The notes below the pieces were generated by a model that saw only the letters and a list, made by a program, of their open reading frames with translations, was not told where the DNA came from and searched no databases. Positions 7,691-14,534 of a stretch of 37,816 bases of DNA are shown piece after piece. Each line of letters starts with the position of its first letter. Position 1 is the stretch's first letter. The translations under genes and the position numbers were made by a program. The stretch comes from Deltaproteobacteria bacterium (lineage in GTDB: Bacteria; Myxococcota_A; Polyangia; HGW-17; SLPX01): positions 1-37,816 of the forward strand of contig JAGGXR010000097.1 of NCBI GenBank assembly GCA_021162935.1, in the 5' to 3' direction.

Positions 7691-8449
7691 CTACTCAGCG
7701 CTCTGAGCCGATTCGTTGGGATGACTGGACGCCGGGCTCGGGGCCTTGATGGCGAGGGTCAGGGCGTTCGTGGGACAAACCTGGATGCATTCGAGGCAGC
7801 GTGAGCAGGTGTAGTAGGACGACGGGTTGATGCCATCCTTTTTGTAGAGTGACGTTTCCGGGTTGAACTTGGTGATGTAGCAGGCCTTGTCGCACAGGCC
7901 GCAGTTCACGCAGGCGTCCTGCTTGCGGCGCACTTTGAACAGACTGAATCGGTTCAAGAAACCCGAGATCCAGGCAATGGGGCAGCCGAGCTTGTAGTAC
8001 ATGTACAGGTTGCTCTGTGCCTGGGGACCGGCCCCCATGATGAGGTCCATCATGAGGCCGATTGGGCACATCCATCGGCAGAAGAATTTGCCCAGGATGA
8101 CGCCGAGCAGGCCGCCGGCCAGGATGAGGATGCCGAGGCTCACCCATCCGTTGGCCAGGGCCAGGTACACGGTGGCGCCAAAGGCGACCTGGCCGATCCG
8201 ACGCGCCGAGATGATGCGTTTGAGAAACGTGCGGCGGCGCTTTTTGGATGTTTTGGTCGGCGTGGCCGGGTTGGCCTGATTGGCCTGATTGGCCTGGCTG
8301 GCCGGCGTTGCGTCGGACTCCAGCGCTGACGGCTCGGTCGTTGGAGCGGTCTCGTCTCTTGACTGCCGGCCCGCAGATGTCTTGCGACCTGCCTCGCGGT
8401 GTCTGGCGCCTGTCTTCTTGGCGCGTTCCTTTTGACTCTTTCGTCCCAT
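7691..8449 (-). CDS. Membrane-anchored polyferredoxin (NapH/NosR-C-terminal-like 4Fe-4S protein)
   Basis: The 252-residue protein opens with a basic, low-complexity N-terminus (about 1-75) that includes a QAN repeat. Two membrane segments follow (about 82-125, ending LLGVILGKFF), then the membrane-associated CRWMCPIG motif of NapH / NosR / YccM polyferredoxins. Two 4Fe-4S motifs follow: CVNCGLCDKACY and CSRCLECIQVCP. It has half the usual number of membrane helices for NapH. It likely passes electrons from the quinol pool or a flavoprotein to a periplasmic partner; no such partner is adjacent. It converges on the TonB receptor and lies 159 bp downstream of the lipase gene, perhaps in the same transcript. 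Confidence 0.8.
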   Translation of the reverse strand: MGRKSQKERAKKTGARHREAGRKTSAGRQSRDETAPTTEPSALESDATPASQANQANQANPATPTKTSKKRRRTFLKRIISARRIGQVAFGATVYLALANGWVSLGILILAGGLLGVILGKFFCRWMCPIGLMMDLIMGAGPQAQSNLYMYYKLGCPIAWISGFLNRFSLFKVRRKQDACVNCGLCDKACYITKFNPETSLYKKDGINPSSYYTCSRCLECIQVCPTNALTLAIKAPSPASSHPNESAQSAE

Positions 8450-8608
8450 GGTGGGTCCCTTGTGATCGAGGTATTTCGTTCGGTTAGAGTCCCTGAGGGG
8501 CGAAAACGACGCAAGGCCGCAGAGAAAAACATCGACACGCTCCCATTGGGAGCATTGGCCGGGGCCAAACTTCTGGGCGATTCGGTCGCAGGGTGGACGA
8601 TCGTCGGG

Positions 8609-10090
8609 TCAGTGGCCCGAGGCGGCCAGGTTTTTGGCCACGGATAGATAGAAGTCGAGGTGGTGGAAGTTGGGACCGGTGACCCCGAAGAGTTGTCCCA
8701 CCTCGTCGAAGTGGTCGGCCGGAAGCAGACCACGGAAATCGCCCCACTTGGCGCTCTCCACGGGCACGATGCCGTCGTTGTCTCCGGCGTTCAGATAGAT
8801 GAGGTCGTAGCTCCAGCGGATCTCCACGTCACAGACGTCGCCGCAACGGACCCCGAGGGGACAGGTCAGGCCCGTCCAGGAGATGTAGGTGACCCTCGGG
8901 TCGTTTGGGTTGGCCGGGTTGAACTCGTTTTGGACGAAGTCGGTGGTCATGGATTTGAACGCGGCCTTGGCGTCGGACCTGCTCTGGACCGTGGTGGCTC
9001 CCAGCAGGTTCAACAGGAAGTCGAGGGCTTCGTCGGTGGGGCCGGGCAGGTCCCCCATGGCGATATCGGCGATAGGCGTTCCGTGGTGGGGCGTGGCAAT
9101 GGTCACGAGCGCCGAGACGCGGTCCCCGAAGCCCAAGGTGGAGATGAGCCGTCTGCTGTCCAGCCCGCCCTGGCTGTGGGCCACGAGGTTCACCCTGTCG
9201 GAGTGACTCTCCCGCAGGAAGTCGAGGACCTCGTCTTCGAGTTCTTCGGACCGGTACTTGACCGAGTTGTATGGGTCGAGGTTGGCCGTGTAGACCAAGA
9301 AGCCCGCCTGTTCCAGGGCGTCTTTGACTCCGTAGAAGTAGACGAGCGGGCCCACCTGGTCGAATCCGGTCCATCCGTGGACCAGGACGATGGGGTATCT
9401 GGTCGTGACCAGTTCGCAATGGTCCAGGCAGTCGATGGCCAGGCTGTAGGTCTCTGTGGCTTCTGGATTCGAGGTTGCCACCAGGAGCACGAACTCGCCC
9501 GATCTGGATGGCGTGAAGGTCATGTGCCGCACGGCCATGCCGCCTGGGTTGGAGAGGCTGGCCAGGGGGGCGGTGAGTTCGGTGGCGTCGGGCAGGGTCA
9601 CCGAAGCCTGCATATGATGCAGTCCCACCACGGACAGGGTGACCTGGATCGTGGAGCCGGCGGCAGCAGAAAAACGCCACTCGTCTTCGGTGCAGGGGGC
9701 ATGGACCAAGTCTCGCACCTCGGTGTCCACGGCCAACCGACCTCGCTCGACGCGGGTTCTCTCATCGCTGTTGCACGATGGCCCCGCGTCGGTGGCATCC
9801 TTGGTCGTGCCGCCGTCGCCAGGAGAGGCGTCGGTCCTGGCGTCCGCGTTGCCGGTGTCTCCGGCTAGGCTATTCGCGTGGCCGCCGCAGGCCACAGGCG
9901 CCATCACGATGGCCATGAGTAGGGACAGGCCCACAATCTTGTCGTCAGGCCAGCGCCCGAAGGAACGGTCAGGCCTGCGCCGAAAGTGAGGATTGACGCA
10001 GCGGTTTCTGGATTGGGAAGGACCGTCGGTCGGCAATCCGGCTAGCCCGTGGGTCCGGAAACCAATCGAAGAAGAGAAATACTGCGGCAC
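8609..10090 (-). CDS. Family I-like triacylglycerol lipase / esterase lipoprotein
   Basis: This reads as 493 residues from a GTG; a later start is likely, because the hydrophobic signal (LSLLMAIVMAPVAC, lipid Cys 68) sits far in. An Asp/Thr/Gly linker and a beta-sandwich-like pre-domain (about 105-225) precede an alpha/beta hydrolase. Visible hydrolase features are LVHGW (oxyanion), AHSQGG (nucleophile S306), TPHHGTPIAD, NDGIVPVESAKWG (acid D439) and DHFDEVGQLFG (catalytic H460). These last motifs are hallmarks of Burkholderia/Pseudomonas-type true lipases. The elbow has AHSQG instead of GHSxG. It is probably membrane-tethered and degrades lipids or esters outside the cytoplasm. No dedicated foldase (Lif) gene is nearby. 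Confidence 0.85.
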   Translation of the reverse strand: MPQYFSSSIGFRTHGLAGLPTDGPSQSRNRCVNPHFRRRPDRSFGRWPDDKIVGLSLLMAIVMAPVACGGHANSLAGDTGNADARTDASPGDGGTTKDATDAGPSCNSDERTRVERGRLAVDTEVRDLVHAPCTEDEWRFSAAAGSTIQVTLSVVGLHHMQASVTLPDATELTAPLASLSNPGGMAVRHMTFTPSRSGEFVLLVATSNPEATETYSLAIDCLDHCELVTTRYPIVLVHGWTGFDQVGPLVYFYGVKDALEQAGFLVYTANLDPYNSVKYRSEELEDEVLDFLRESHSDRVNLVAHSQGGLDSRRLISTLGFGDRVSALVTIATPHHGTPIADIAMGDLPGPTDEALDFLLNLLGATTVQSRSDAKAAFKSMTTDFVQNEFNPANPNDPRVTYISWTGLTCPLGVRCGDVCDVEIRWSYDLIYLNAGDNDGIVPVESAKWGDFRGLLPADHFDEVGQLFGVTGPNFHHLDFYLSVAKNLAASGH

Positions 10091-10169
10091 GAGAACCTGG
10101 ACCTCTCATCTGGTGACACCCAACCATCGTAGCGCCTTTTTAGCCTGTTTGGGAAGTAATTCTTTGTCA

Positions 10170-10198
10170 TTGCACTCCATCGGGCGATCGCCTATCAT
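10170..10198 (+). promoter_or_regulatory. Promoter for the PpiD-like gene
   Basis: TTGCAC (10170-10175) and TATCAT (10193-10198) are separated by exactly 17 nt. The leader to the ATG at 10343 is about 140 nt. Confidence 0.55.
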
Positions 10199-10342
10199 CC
10201 CCCTCCGTTTCAGGCAGTTTGCAGAAGCGGTCGAAAAAGAGGTGGGCCGCTGAGTTCGTGGAGAGCGCCAAGCAGACTGCGCATGGTGCATGCGCCGCAG
10301 TGGGCGCGTTGCAGATCATTTGACAACGGAGGTATCGCACCG

Positions 10343-12157
10343 ATGCTGGGTTCGCTACGTCGAAAATCCCGGTCGTTCATCGTCTGGGTCGTGTTTGGAT
10401 TTCTCATTGCCGTGTTCGTGATCGGGTTCGGGACGCCTGCCTCGAACAAGCTATCCTGCGGCAACCAACATGCCGTCGGCAAGGTCGGGCATTATGAACT
10501 GAGCAAGGACGACTATCAGTATGCGTTTCGACTCGTCATGCGTGAAGGCGCTCCGCCGACGTTGAAGGCCTTCATGCTGGACATGCTGATCCGACGCGAG
10601 ATCCTGGTCGAGGAAGCCAAAAAGCTGGGCTTCCAGTCTGCGGTGACTTCAGACGATGCGGCGGACGACCCGGACGTGGTCAACATGATCACGCATCGCA
10701 AGCTCCTCGTGTTGGGCTACGAGCGGGATCTCTTTCAACTTGGCGGATGGCCGGCGATGCGTGGTGCAAAGGGACGATATCACGCCTCGAAGGATTTCAA
10801 CTACGAGCATTTCAAGAAGTGGGTAAAATGGCGTCTCGGCCTGACGGTCGTCAAGTTCATGCAGGAGCAGCAGCGTGAGCTGCTCGCCAAGCAGATGTCC
10901 GACACGATCATGGCGTCGGTGCTGATCTCGAATGCCGAAGCCAGGGCCATGTATGAGGAGCGGCACACGAGGCTCGTGCTCCAGACTGCCGTGTTCGAGC
11001 GGTCCAAGTACGAGAAGAACGTGTTCGCCACGGGCTCCGAATTAACCGCTTTCCTGGCGGACAAGAAGAATGCGGATAAGGTGGCCGACCTGTATAAGAC
11101 GCGCTATGCGGACAAGAAGGATTTCGCCGATCAGCGTCGGGTCCGCCATATCCTGTTCAAGGTGGACAAGGCGGCCGACAAGGCCAAGGTCGAAGAGGTT
11201 CGCCGTGTCGCCATGAGAATGGCGCGCCGCCTAACCCCGGCGACCTTCGCCCAACAGGCGCAGACCCTCAGTCAGGACGATGCCTCCAAGGGTTCGGGCG
11301 GCCTGCTCGGTTGGGTCGCGCCCGATGATCTGACCTTTGGCAAGCCTTTCGCCAAGGCCGTGTTCGCCTTCAAGGACGGCACCGTGTCCGCCCCGATCCG
11401 TTCGGATGCCGGTTGGCACATCGTGCTCGTCGAGGGTCGGCGCAAGGGAACCTGGTCCCTCGAACAGGCACGCCGTTTCATCGCTTATGACATGGTCGTA
11501 TCCCAGAAGGCCCTCACCATGGCGCGCTCCCTGGCGGATCAGTCGTACCATCGCCTCAAGGTCGGTGCGTCGCCCGACGTGGTCTTCGCAAAGGACGCAG
11601 CAGGCGATGCCGGCAAGACGGCCGCAGCCTCGGGGGCAGCCAAGAAGCCCGCAAACGGCGCTGTGGCATCGGCGTCGCCGGCAGCTCCGGCTGCACCTAT
11701 GCCCGAGTTGCACCAGGTCACCCTCACTCGGACCACCACGGCCGTCGCCGGCATGGAAGAGGTCCAAGACCTCGTGCATCGTGTGTGGAAGCTGACGGAC
11801 AAAGACCCGCTCATCGGCAAGGTGATCGAGATCCGTAGGGGCGGCAAGGTCGCCGCCTTTGGGATCGTGCGCCGCAAGCAGCTCACCAAGCCAGACTGGA
11901 AGGAATTCCAGGCGCAAAAGAGCGAACTCATGGCGCGCTACCTGCGGACCAAGCAGGAGGACACCCTGAATCGTTGGGTTCGCGCCAAGTGCGACGCCAT
12001 GGCAGCCAAGGGTGAGATCGAAATCGCTCCGAACCTCAGGACCATCAAATACTATCCCAAGGGACAGCACGGCGAAGAAGAGTCCAAACCGATCACCATC
12101 GAGTATCATTACTGCAAGCAGCTTCCTCAGCACGCTTCGGACACCTTCGGTCAGTAA
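10343..12157 (+). CDS. PpiD-like membrane-anchored peptidyl-prolyl isomerase (parvulin/SurA family)
   Basis: This 604-residue protein starts at the ATG at 10343, which has an ideal GGAGGT 9 nt upstream; the in-frame start at 10283 lacks this. MLGSLRRKSRSFIVWVVFGF followed by about 12 hydrophobic residues is a single N-terminal membrane anchor, as in PpiD. A SurA-N-like helical region (about 40-240) precedes a parvulin (PpiC-type) domain at about 262-366 (RRVRHILFKVD, then KGSGGLLGWV and SDAGWHIVLVEGRR). An Ala/Pro-rich linker (about 415-450) leads to a C-terminal domain that may be a second, degenerate chaperone part. The protein would help fold envelope proteins in the periplasm, which suits a genome full of lipoproteins and beta-barrels. 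Confidence 0.88.
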   Translation: MLGSLRRKSRSFIVWVVFGFLIAVFVIGFGTPASNKLSCGNQHAVGKVGHYELSKDDYQYAFRLVMREGAPPTLKAFMLDMLIRREILVEEAKKLGFQSAVTSDDAADDPDVVNMITHRKLLVLGYERDLFQLGGWPAMRGAKGRYHASKDFNYEHFKKWVKWRLGLTVVKFMQEQQRELLAKQMSDTIMASVLISNAEARAMYEERHTRLVLQTAVFERSKYEKNVFATGSELTAFLADKKNADKVADLYKTRYADKKDFADQRRVRHILFKVDKAADKAKVEEVRRVAMRMARRLTPATFAQQAQTLSQDDASKGSGGLLGWVAPDDLTFGKPFAKAVFAFKDGTVSAPIRSDAGWHIVLVEGRRKGTWSLEQARRFIAYDMVVSQKALTMARSLADQSYHRLKVGASPDVVFAKDAAGDAGKTAAASGAAKKPANGAVASASPAAPAAPMPELHQVTLTRTTTAVAGMEEVQDLVHRVWKLTDKDPLIGKVIEIRRGGKVAAFGIVRRKQLTKPDWKEFQAQKSELMARYLRTKQEDTLNRWVRAKCDAMAAKGEIEIAPNLRTIKYYPKGQHGEEESKPITIEYHYCKQLPQHASDTFGQ

Positions 12158-12407
12158 CTCCAACCCCTTCAACCGGGAAAATCGTTTCTGGTTCAGCCGG
12201 GAGACAGTCTTGCTTCGGCCAGGATCCCCAACCCGTTCATCCGCGGCCGTACGCTCTTTGATCGAGAGACCAACCAGCTTTGGGTGGGGCATTGCACCCG
12301 AAAGGGAGCGATCTTCCTGACCTCATTTGGGGCTTTGTTCGTTCGTTTGGAATGCAAAGTTATGGCGGGATTGTTGCTTTGGCGGGTTGTTTTGTTTTGA
12401 AAGCGTT

Positions 12408-12430
12408 TTTTTTGTGCACTGCACAAAAAA
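12408..12430. promoter_or_regulatory. Perfect TTGTGCA/TGCACAA palindrome, upstream operator candidate
   Basis: Two 11-bp arms (TTTTTTGTGCA and its complement) flank a single C. The palindrome lies just upstream of a possible -35 box (TTGACC, 12436). Its core TTGTGCA-N-TGCACAA recurs 34 bp downstream. Being centred on 1 nt, it suits a protein dimer site better than an RNA hairpin. The rest of the 385-bp gap from 12158 shows no gene. Confidence 0.65.
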
Positions 12431-12435
12431 TGCAC

Positions 12436-12462
12436 TTGACCCTCATGTTGAGACGACATAGT
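12436..12462 (+). promoter_or_regulatory. Weak promoter between the paired palindromes
   Basis: TTGACC (12436-12441) and CATAGT (12457-12462) are 15 nt apart; ATAGTT would give 16. The spacing is short, so the call rests mainly on position: the two related palindromes bracket it. Confidence 0.3.
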
Positions 12463-12463
12463 T

Positions 12464-12482
12464 TGTTGTGCGTTGCACAACA
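12464..12482. promoter_or_regulatory. Second TTGTGC/GCACAA palindrome, downstream operator candidate
   Basis: TGTTGTGC and GCACAACA flank GTT. It would overlap the expected transcription start of the phasin-like gene. Sharing TTGTGC/GCACAA with the upstream palindrome suggests one regulator bound at both. TGC/GCA-rich palindromes before phasin genes are the type of site bound by PhaR-like repressors; the match here is by general resemblance only. Confidence 0.6.
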
Positions 12483-12542
12483 TGCCGCCCGAAAAAGAGC
12501 GGTCAACAAGGCCCAAGGCCTGGAGGGTGAAAGGAGTTTATT

Positions 12543-12836
12543 ATGGCAACAACGACGAAGAAAGAACACGAGAACACGACGAATCAGTGGTGGGACGCCA
12601 TCAAGGCGTACAGCCCCGAGGAGTACCAGGGTTACTTCCGGCAGTGGTTCGATGCGGTCGAATCCTACCAGGATCAGGTCGTGAAGTTCCACAAGACCTT
12701 GGTGGAACGAGCGGAGGAGGCCTGGGACGAGTCGTATAAGCTGACCCGCGAGGGCGTCAAGCGTTCGGTGGAGTTCATGAACACCGTGCACGACATGACC
12801 CGTTCCCAGATCAAGCAGATGCGTGACCATCTCTAG
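12543..12836 (+). CDS. Phasin-like small amphipathic helical protein
   Basis: This 97-residue protein has AAGGAG 7 nt before its ATG. After a Thr/Lys/Glu-rich start, residues 15-97 read as nearly continuous amphipathic helix (FRQWFDAVESYQDQVVKFHK, then ERAEEAWDESYKLTREGVKR), with no Cys or Pro-rich break beyond residue 25. Size and pattern fit phasins, which coat polyhydroxyalkanoate granules; a generic coiled-coil or apolipoprotein-like protein is the alternative. It is monocistronic, flanked by long non-coding stretches, and preceded by two palindromes typical of tight repression. No PHA synthase gene lies in this window. Confidence 0.6.
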   Translation: MATTTKKEHENTTNQWWDAIKAYSPEEYQGYFRQWFDAVESYQDQVVKFHKTLVERAEEAWDESYKLTREGVKRSVEFMNTVHDMTRSQIKQMRDHL

Positions 12837-12946
12837 GAGTTGGTGGCCCCCTTCGGTTTCGTTTCCGCCGTTCGTTGGTCCTTCATCGAAATCTCGATTT
12901 TTTTCTCCATGAGACCAGTAGGCTTGGTTGCAGGGTCGTTCTCCCC

Positions 12947-12975
12947 TTGCCCAAGGGCCGATTCGTACTTACATA
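12947..12975 (+). promoter_or_regulatory. Promoter candidate for trxB
   Basis: TTGCCC (12947-12952) and TACATA (12970-12975) are 17 nt apart. This would leave a leader of about 205 nt that contains the CGACAC repeats. No gene is seen between 12837 and 13184. Confidence 0.4.
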
Positions 12976-13027
12976 GGATTGGTACGCATCGGCACGACAG
13001 ACTCCGTCCGTGATCCGGACCGGGTTT

Positions 13028-13084
13028 CGTGGCCGACACACCGTGTCGATGCACCGTGGCCGACACAACGCGGTCGATGTGTCG
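13028..13084. repeat. Direct repeat with CGACAC/GTGTCG dyads in the trxB leader
   Basis: CGTGGCCGACACACCGTGTC (from 13028) recurs imperfectly 27 bp later as CGTGGCCGACACAACGCGGT (from 13055). The first copy holds a perfect dyad, CGACAC-ACC-GTGTCG (13034-13048). The second pairs CGACAC (13061-13066) with GTGTCG (13079-13084) across 12 nt. A further GCACGACA (12992-12999) is complementary to TGTCGTGC (13080-13087). This could be a multi-site operator or a folded leader RNA. Confidence 0.55.
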
Positions 13085-13184
13085 TGCAATCAGAGCGGAA
13101 ACGGAAACTCTCGTCACCTGCGTGTACGCGGATGGTCCCGCCGTCGCAGGCGCATCCCGGGGCCTGTTGAATTGGAGGAACGAA

Positions 13185-14132
13185 ATGGCAGAAAACACCC
13201 ATCGCAAAGTCATCATTTTGGGCAGTGGTCCGGCAGGATTGACGGCAGCCATCTACACGGCGCGTGCCCAACTCGAACCGCTCCTCATCGAGGGGATGGA
13301 ACCAGGCGGCCAGCTCACCATCACCACCGACGTGGAAAACTTCCCCGGCTTTCCCGAGGGCGTTCAGGGCCCCGAGTTGATGGACAAGGTCCGCAAGCAG
13401 GCGGAACGGTTCGGCACCGAATTCGTCATGGGGTACGTGGACAAGGTGGACCTGTCGAGTCGGCCCTTTACCATCAGTGCCAACGCAGGCGAGTTCACCT
13501 GGACCTGTGACACCCTCATCGTGGCCACCGGTGCCTCGGCTCGTTTCCTCGGCATGGAGCAGGAACAGCGCTTCATGGGCAAGGGTGTTTCGGCCTGCGC
13601 CACCTGTGACGGGTTCTTCTATCGCAATCAGGAAGTGGCCGTGGTGGGTGGCGGCGACACCGCCATCGAAGAGGCCCTGTTCCTGACCCGGTTTGCGAAC
13701 AAGGTGACCATTATCCACCGTCGCGACGAATTGCGAGCCTCGAAGTTCATGCAGGAGCGGGCCAGGGCGAACGAGAAGATCCACTTCAAGTGGAACTCGG
13801 TGGTGGACGACATCCTGGGTGACGACGTCAAGGGCGTGTCCGGCGTCATCTTGAAGGACACCAAGACCGGCGAGAAGAACGAACTGCCCTGCACCGGCTT
13901 CTTCTTGGCCATCGGCCACAAGCCGAATACCGACTTCCTCAAGGGCCAGATCGACATGGACGAGCAGGGCTACATCATCGTCAAGCCAGGAACGAGACAA
14001 ACGAGTGTCGAGGGCGTGTTCGGCGCTGGCGACGTGGCCGACCGGGTCTACCGCCAGGCCATCAGTGCTGCCGGGACAGGGTGCATGGCTGCCCTCGAGG
14101 CGGAGCGGTACTTGGGCGAGCACGGCGGCTGA
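13185..14132 (+). CDS. trxB: Thioredoxin reductase
   Basis: A 315-residue flavoprotein with GGAGGAACGAA directly before its ATG. It has the FAD-binding ILGSGPAGLTAAIYTARA, the active-site disulfide CATC (C138-C141) in SACATCDGFF, the NADPH-binding VVGGGDTAIEEALFL followed by HRRDELRAS, and the C-terminal FAD motif GVFGAGDVAD. Length and order are those of low-molecular-weight bacterial thioredoxin reductase, which reduces thioredoxin with NADPH. No thioredoxin gene is adjacent. The CATC motif, G-rich loops and HRRxxxR set make the call secure; HRR supports NADPH rather than the ferredoxin-dependent type. Confidence 0.96.
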   Translation: MAENTHRKVIILGSGPAGLTAAIYTARAQLEPLLIEGMEPGGQLTITTDVENFPGFPEGVQGPELMDKVRKQAERFGTEFVMGYVDKVDLSSRPFTISANAGEFTWTCDTLIVATGASARFLGMEQEQRFMGKGVSACATCDGFFYRNQEVAVVGGGDTAIEEALFLTRFANKVTIIHRRDELRASKFMQERARANEKIHFKWNSVVDDILGDDVKGVSGVILKDTKTGEKNELPCTGFFLAIGHKPNTDFLKGQIDMDEQGYIIVKPGTRQTSVEGVFGAGDVADRVYRQAISAAGTGCMAALEAERYLGEHGG

Positions 14133-14141
14133 TCCTTCCTT

Positions 14142-14318
14142 GTTCTCAAACGAGTGATTGCTGAGGGGAACTCCGTCGTGCTACCGTGCCGGCAGAAGTG
14201 GCCTGGATACGAATATTGGGCTGGTATCGATATCTTCAGGCGCGATGACGGCGCCAAGATTGACGAGCAGGACGTGCTTTAGGTGATACCAGAGCAGTCT
14301 GCGAACAGGAATTTGAGT
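14142..14318 (+). pseudogene. Decayed SnoaL-like / NTF2-fold gene, 3' fragment with in-frame TAG
   Basis: In the same phase as trxB and just after its stop, the frame reads VLKRVIAEGN, then QKWPGYEYWAGIDIFRR, then DGAKIDEQDVL and TAG. If the TAG (14280) is read through, VIPEQSANRN follows. This order matches the C-terminal half of SnoaL-like (polyketide-cyclase-type, NTF2-fold) proteins, which typically read WAGIDIFR..DGKIVEHWDVLQ..P..SANxN. The stop replaces the family's Gln codon (CAG to TAG), and no start codon or first half is present. It is a truncated, inactivated gene in otherwise empty sequence; nothing else was recognised between 14318 and the promoter. Confidence 0.6.
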
Positions 14319-14372
14319 GCCGGTCGGATTCCGAGGCTCCTCCTGGTTTTTGTCTCTTGGGTTCCGATGGAT

Positions 14373-14401
14373 TTGTTTTGTTTCGTCGTTTGTCGTACTA
14401 T
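14373..14401 (+). promoter_or_regulatory. Promoter for the cysteine-rich lipoprotein
   Basis: TTGTTT (14373-14378) and TACTAT (14396-14401) lie 17 nt apart in an AT-richer patch, with a leader of about 125 nt. Confidence 0.5.
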
Positions 14402-14534
14402 AACAGAGCAATTGGACGGTGGTTGGCTGAGGAAAGCACGTTCAGGAGCCATCAATGGGGTGGGTGACGGAAGGCAGGATGTGACGTTTGGTTAGAGATA
14501 CGAGATCGAGATGCATCAATTTAGGTTGGAATCA

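Noticed and set aside
8539-8553. GCTCCC-ATT-GGGAGC stem as a terminator of the lipase gene
   Set aside because: On the minus strand the T-run starts 9 nt after the stem, too far for an intrinsic terminator.
11231-12292. 353-codon minus-strand frame opposite the PpiD-like gene
   Set aside because: Composition is that of an antisense frame of GC-rich coding sequence; the plus strand has a convincing parvulin domain.
14181-14411. 76-codon minus-strand frame after trxB
   Set aside because: It is antisense to the SnoaL-like remnant and the promoter at 14373-14401, and has no motif.
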